The translations under genes and the position numbers were made by a program. This document shows positions 7,209 to 9,329 of a DNA stretch of 9,329 nt, in pieces. Origin of the DNA: a bacterium (GTDB lineage: Archaea; Thermoproteota; Nitrososphaeria; Nitrososphaerales; Nitrososphaeraceae). Positions within the stretch are counted from its first letter, which is position 1. Each line of letters begins with the position of its first letter. The stretch covers positions 1 through 9,329 of the forward strand of contig JACMIO010000165.1 of NCBI GenBank assembly GCA_014381105.1, written 5' to 3'. Under the pieces are notes generated by a model, which worked only from the letters and a program-made list of their open reading frames with translations, was not told where the DNA came from and did not search any database.

Positions 7209-8032
7209 TTTCGGTATACATCAGTTCGTCTGTTCATCAAAAGTGGAAGTGTTCTTCTTGTAGTATCTATTTTTGAGCTATCAATATCTATAAATTCAAT
7301 TCCTTCTCGATTTTCCATATCTACTATGGTAGAGCCAAATGGATCGATCGCCATACTATGTCCACAATAAATATTACCAACTTGATTAGGTGCAAGCACA
7401 TATACACCGTTTTCTATTGCTCTTGCTCTAACCATAATTTCCCAGTGTTCTCTCTTCATAAATCCAGCTACCCAAGCTGATGGTGATACTAGTATATTGG
7501 CTCCATTGACGGTTAGAATTCTGGAAATCTCTGGAAATCGCATGTCATAACATATGAGCAATCCCAGCTTTCCAACGGATGTTTTACTCGGTTTTTCAAT
7601 AATACTTCCTGCTAGTAACTTTTTAGATTCTTTGAATCCTAACGCATCGTAAAGATGGACTTTTCTATAAATGGATTTTAGTTTTCCAAGCTCATTAATT
7701 ATTACACCTGTATCAAAAACCTTATGATTCTTGTCATTGGTATTGATAATTTCATACAACGTTGCGATTACATTTATTCTGTTTTGTTTAGCCGAATTTG
7801 ATAGCGTTGACACAAAATTACCAGTGATTTTCTCGGCAATTTTGTGCAATGATTCTGACTTTTGTTCAGGTGGAGAATATGCCATCTGAAATTCTGGAAA
7901 GCAGATTAATCGAGCTTTTTTCTTGGCTGCTTCCTTTATTAATTTCAGTGAGTGGACCAAATTAAGTTCCTTGTCTACAGAAGATTTCATTTGAACTATA
8001 GCAGCTTTGAATTTTTTTTTCACCGAGGTCAC
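7178..8032 (-). CDS. Carbon-nitrogen hydrolase (nitrilase superfamily, Nit1/Nit2-like amidase)
   Basis: A 284-residue enzyme of the nitrilase superfamily with its full Glu-Lys-Cys triad: E47 in CFPEFQM, K124 in YRKVHLYD, and C161 in LLICYDMRFPE. The CYDMRFPE context and the C-terminal RRTDVYR motif (268-274) are typical of the Nit1/Nit2 branch. Its characterised members hydrolyse omega-amides such as alpha-ketoglutaramate or deaminated glutathione, a metabolite-repair role. The actual substrate here is unknown. Length fits the family, there is no signal peptide, and the protein is probably cytosolic. The start is uncertain. GTG at 8032 gives the longest form, while GTG at 8023 is preceded by AAGGTGA, which could act as a ribosome-binding site. 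A run of nine A directly follows the second GTG. The 3' end overlaps the convergent topoisomerase gene. Confidence 0.92.
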   Translation of the reverse strand: MTSVKKKFKAAIVQMKSSVDKELNLVHSLKLIKEAAKKKARLICFPEFQMAYSPPEQKSESLHKIAEKITGNFVSTLSNSAKQNRINVIATLYEIINTNDKNHKVFDTGVIINELGKLKSIYRKVHLYDALGFKESKKLLAGSIIEKPSKTSVGKLGLLICYDMRFPEISRILTVNGANILVSPSAWVAGFMKREHWEIMVRARAIENGVYVLAPNQVGNIYCGHSMAIDPFGSTIVDMENREGIEFIDIDSSKIDTTRRTLPLLMNRRTDVYRNYIDVFGSKL

Positions 8033-8040
8033 CTTAATTT

Positions 8041-8056
8041 AAAATTAAAATTATTG
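8041..8056 (-). promoter_or_regulatory. A+T-rich promoter candidate for the amidohydrolase
   Basis: The minus strand is almost pure A/T here (AATAATTTTAATTTT within it), centred roughly 16-26 bases upstream of the two candidate GTG starts. The exact TATA position cannot be fixed because the whole stretch is A/T. Confidence 0.3.
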
Positions 8057-8081
8057 ATCGAAAGGTTAGTGAACAAAATGA

Positions 8082-8291
8082 TCAATCCTTTCCGGCGGAA
8101 TATGCTTGTTTCTTATGTGAATATCCCCTTTCTTCCAAGAAATCCCAATTTTTACCACATATAACACAGGTAATCCGGTTTTCATTTTTGAATAATTCCA
8201 ACTCATAGTGGCTGCATCGAATTTGGTACTCTTTCTTCATGGAATCCATTTCTCTCAAAGTGTCTATGTGTCTAACAGAATTTTCCGTCAT
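8082..8291 (-). CDS. Small hypothetical protein with a zinc-binding motif
   Basis: A 69-residue protein I do not recognise. An N-terminal part with alternating charges (residues 1-22) is probably helical. A compact metal-binding core follows: C26-x-H28, then C42-V-I-C45-G-K-N-W, a zinc-knuckle-like arrangement common in small archaeal zinc proteins. The C-terminus is basic and polar. The ATG at 8291 is supported by a TATA-like box about 29 bases upstream; internal ATGs at codons 15 and 18 would keep the zinc core. The gene stands alone, 49 bases upstream of the amidohydrolase on the same strand, and could be read through into it. It may bind nucleic acid or be a structural zinc protein; no function can be assigned. 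Confidence 0.6.
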   Translation of the reverse strand: MTENSVRHIDTLREMDSMKKEYQIRCSHYELELFKNENRITCVICGKNWDFLEERGYSHKKQAYSAGKD

Positions 8292-8315
8292 ATACTAGGA
8301 ATACCTGATTTGATT

Positions 8316-8324
8316 ACTTTTATC
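8316..8324 (-). promoter_or_regulatory. TATA-like box for the 69-residue zinc protein
   Basis: The minus strand reads ACTTTTATC in reverse complement (GATAAAAGT), centred about 29 bases before the ATG at 8291. It fits a near-leaderless transcript. Confidence 0.4.
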
Positions 8325-8412
8325 TTTCTTTTGATTTTCACGTCTAAACTAATTTAATCTAACTTACTTTGAGATAATAAAAAGCCAATTGCCTTTAGAA
8401 CGGAGAAAGTTT

Positions 8413-8420
8413 GATAAATA
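8413..8420 (+). promoter_or_regulatory. TATA-like box for the Cys/His microprotein
   Basis: GATAAATA lies centred about 24 bases before the ATG at 8440, close to the spacing seen for the other genes in the window. A second A+T-rich box (8373-8383) lies further upstream. Confidence 0.35.
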
Positions 8421-8439
8421 TGGCTGGGAAAAATATCTT

Positions 8440-8547
8440 ATGAAGAAATGTCCCATTTGTGGCTGTACACGGCATAGGCTATTTGGCTGTGGAATTCATT
8501 GGTTAAGACACAAAAGATCAAGCAGTGGATCCTGTGAAGAAAAGTAA
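8440..8547 (+). CDS. 35-residue Cys/His-rich microprotein, putative zinc finger
   Basis: A short gene coding for MKKCPICGC and 26 more residues. It has five cysteines (C4, C7, C9, C17, C32) and three histidines (H12, H20, H25) in 35 positions. The CPICG opening is a classic zinc-knuckle half-site, and the basic middle (HWLRHKR) could contact nucleic acid. No family is recognised. An in-frame TTG at 8389 would add 17 residues (PLERRKFDKYGWEKYL), but the nearest upstream TATA-like box (8373-8383) would start transcription downstream of that TTG, so I prefer the ATG, which is also well placed for a leaderless mRNA. The stop lies only 7 bases from the stop of the convergent HD gene. The evidence is the density of metal ligands rather than length, so confidence is moderate. 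Confidence 0.5.
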   Translation: MKKCPICGCTRHRLFGCGIHWLRHKRSSSGSCEEK

Positions 8548-8567
8548 TTTTGATCTATTTTATTTCA
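8548..8567 (+). terminator. T-rich stretch after the microprotein gene
   Basis: Directly after the stop the plus strand is T-rich (TTTTGATCTATTTTATTT). This could end the microprotein transcript inside the 3' end of the convergent gene. Weak evidence. Confidence 0.25.
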
Positions 8568-9154
8568 TATAACGCTATTGATAGTTTTAATGCCATAGTA
8601 TCATCTGTTTTTTCCGCTAGTGGCAGAATGTATTTTTGAGTCTCTTCCTTATAACGCAATGCCTTTCCCTTTTTTCTGTCATTTTTCAAGAAACGGGCAT
8701 TGTCCAAACGGTCAGCTAGTTTAATGAATCTAGGCATCTTTGGACCTTTTGAAATATTCTCGAAATACTTGACAAGTAATTTTTCTCTGTTTTCTTCATT
8801 AGTTTTTGGTTCGGTCAGGATCCTAATTGTATCATAAATGCTATCACCAAAATTTGATCTCAAATCCTCAACAACTGCACTATCCTCTTTACTTTTTTCA
8901 ATGGCATCATGTAGAATTGCTGCACAGATTGTATCTACGTCATGAACCTTTAATTCGTCAGATAATATCAGTGCAACCTTCATGGCATGGTTGATGTAAG
9001 GTTCATGGCTTTCATTTCTAAATATACCCGAATAAACACTAGCTGCAAAACTAAAAGCCTTGGTAATCTTCACAACATCGTTAAGATTATCCCCGAATGG
9101 TTGAATTAACCTGGAAAAAGCTATCTTTGTAAAATTATTTAAATTCCATTGCAT
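8555..9154 (-). CDS. HD-domain phosphohydrolase, SpoT/MESH1-like
   Basis: A compact all-helical HD hydrolase of 199 residues. It has the layout of the ppGpp-hydrolase domain of Rel/SpoT and of the stand-alone MESH1: H56 (YINHAMKVA), H82-D83-x2-E86 (ILHDAIE), a FGDSIYDTIRILTEPK segment (102-117), and D148 in KLADRLDNAR, which ends the metal site. It would act in the cytosol, removing pyrophosphate from (p)ppGpp or acting on a related nucleotide; MESH1 also dephosphorylates NADPH. No synthetase, TGS or ACT domain is attached. The residue after E86, normally aspartate in the catalytic Glu-Asp pair, is lysine here, so activity may be altered. Start choice: ATG at 9154 lies about 30 bases from a TATA-like box, whereas an in-frame TTG at 9163, adding three residues, would probably lie before the transcription start. 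The promoter region is shared with a divergent gene. Confidence 0.85.
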   Translation of the reverse strand: MQWNLNNFTKIAFSRLIQPFGDNLNDVVKITKAFSFAASVYSGIFRNESHEPYINHAMKVALILSDELKVHDVDTICAAILHDAIEKSKEDSAVVEDLRSNFGDSIYDTIRILTEPKTNEENREKLLVKYFENISKGPKMPRFIKLADRLDNARFLKNDRKKGKALRYKEETQKYILPLAEKTDDTMALKLSIALYEIK

Positions 9155-9179
9155 TTGACTCAACTAGTTAACCAATCAA

Positions 9180-9189
9180 TTATTTTTAA
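9180..9189 (-). promoter_or_regulatory. TATA-like box for the HD hydrolase
   Basis: The minus strand reads TTAAAAATAA, predicting transcription start near 9158, a few bases before the ATG at 9154 and after the alternative TTG at 9163. An AACTAGTT palindrome (9162-9169) lies between box and start. Confidence 0.45.
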
Positions 9190-9218
9190 TTACATTAAAT
9201 CCAGCCAATTAATAAAAA

Positions 9219-9225
9219 TTTTATA
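9219..9225 (+). promoter_or_regulatory. TATA-like box for the truncated right-edge gene
   Basis: TTTTATA is centred about 26 bases before the TTG at 9248, again the spacing for a leaderless transcript. It is divergent from the HD hydrolase promoter. Confidence 0.45.
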
Positions 9226-9247
9226 CTGGTTCCTGTGATATAAAGTA

Positions 9248-9329
9248 TTGACTAGAACGCTTACTCTGCCCATAGAGGAGGCAGTTGCATTTGGAAAGGT
9301 TAACAAATTTCTCAATTCTAAGGCTAGAA
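9248..9329 (+). CDS. Start of an unidentified gene, cut by the window edge
   Basis: An open frame of 27 codons continues past the right edge, beginning MTRTLTLPIEEAV and going on to a lysine-rich, probably helical stretch (FGKVNKFLNSKAR). It is the only plus-strand frame open here: the other two hit stops within a few codons. TTG is the first usable start codon after an in-frame stop at 9236, and it sits about 26 bases from a TATA-like box. Too little sequence is present to name a family. Confidence 0.5.
   Translation, partial: MTRTLTLPIEEAVAFGKVNKFLNSKAR

Noticed and set aside
7952..8164. 70-codon plus-strand frame spanning the amidohydrolase start and the end of the 69-residue gene
   Set aside because: It overlaps two better-supported genes on the other strand and has a Phe/Leu-rich composition typical of the reverse of A-rich coding DNA.
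8389..8439. TTG-started N-terminal extension of the Cys/His microprotein
   Set aside because: The TTG lies too close to the upstream TATA-like box to be within the transcript; kept as an alternative only.

Overview
The window looks like a stretch of archaeal chromosome, most likely from an ammonia-oxidising archaeon of the Nitrososphaerota (Thaumarchaeota). The basis is mixed. It combines an ESCRT-III/CdvB-type cell division protein, an archaeal type IA topoisomerase III, an archaeal thiolase plus DUF35 (Zn ribbon/OB-fold) pair, and an ArsR-HTH/ATP-cone/NrdD-like fusion of a kind I associate with this phylum. Base composition is strongly A+T-rich. A+T-rich TATA-like boxes sit about 23-29 bp before several start codons, as expected for archaeal leaderless mRNAs. 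The assignment is by family recognition only; no search was run, and the genus is not determined.

Layout, left to right. Bases 1-356 hold no convincing gene. Next come two genes on the minus strand: an NrdD-like protein with an N-terminal DNA-binding domain (357-2465), and upstream of it a CdvB paralogue (2567-3187). A two-gene minus-strand operon follows: thiolase (3741-4898), then the DUF35 protein (3339-3725), closed by a T-rich terminator. A divergent promoter region (4899-5060) separates it from topoisomerase III on the plus strand (5061-7208). The 3' end of the topoisomerase gene overlaps the 3' end of a convergent nitrilase-family amidohydrolase gene (7178-8032, minus). Then come a 69-residue zinc-motif protein (8082-8291, minus), a divergent 35-residue Cys/His-rich microprotein (8440-8547, plus), and a SpoT/MESH1-like HD hydrolase (8555-9154, minus). 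A truncated plus-strand gene begins at 9248 and runs off the window.

How the genes may work together. Only thiolase and DUF35 form a clear functional unit: in archaea this pair condenses acetyl-CoA to acetoacetyl-CoA, normally together with HMG-CoA synthase, which is absent here. The other genes have their own promoters and mostly housekeeping roles: DNA topology, cell division, amide hydrolysis, and probable nucleotide sensing or alarmone hydrolysis. The most intriguing items are the NrdD-like fusion, which has lost the glycyl-radical tail and is probably a nucleotide-responsive regulator, and the MESH1-like hydrolase with an altered catalytic pair. I see no mobile element, CRISPR array, tRNA or rRNA.
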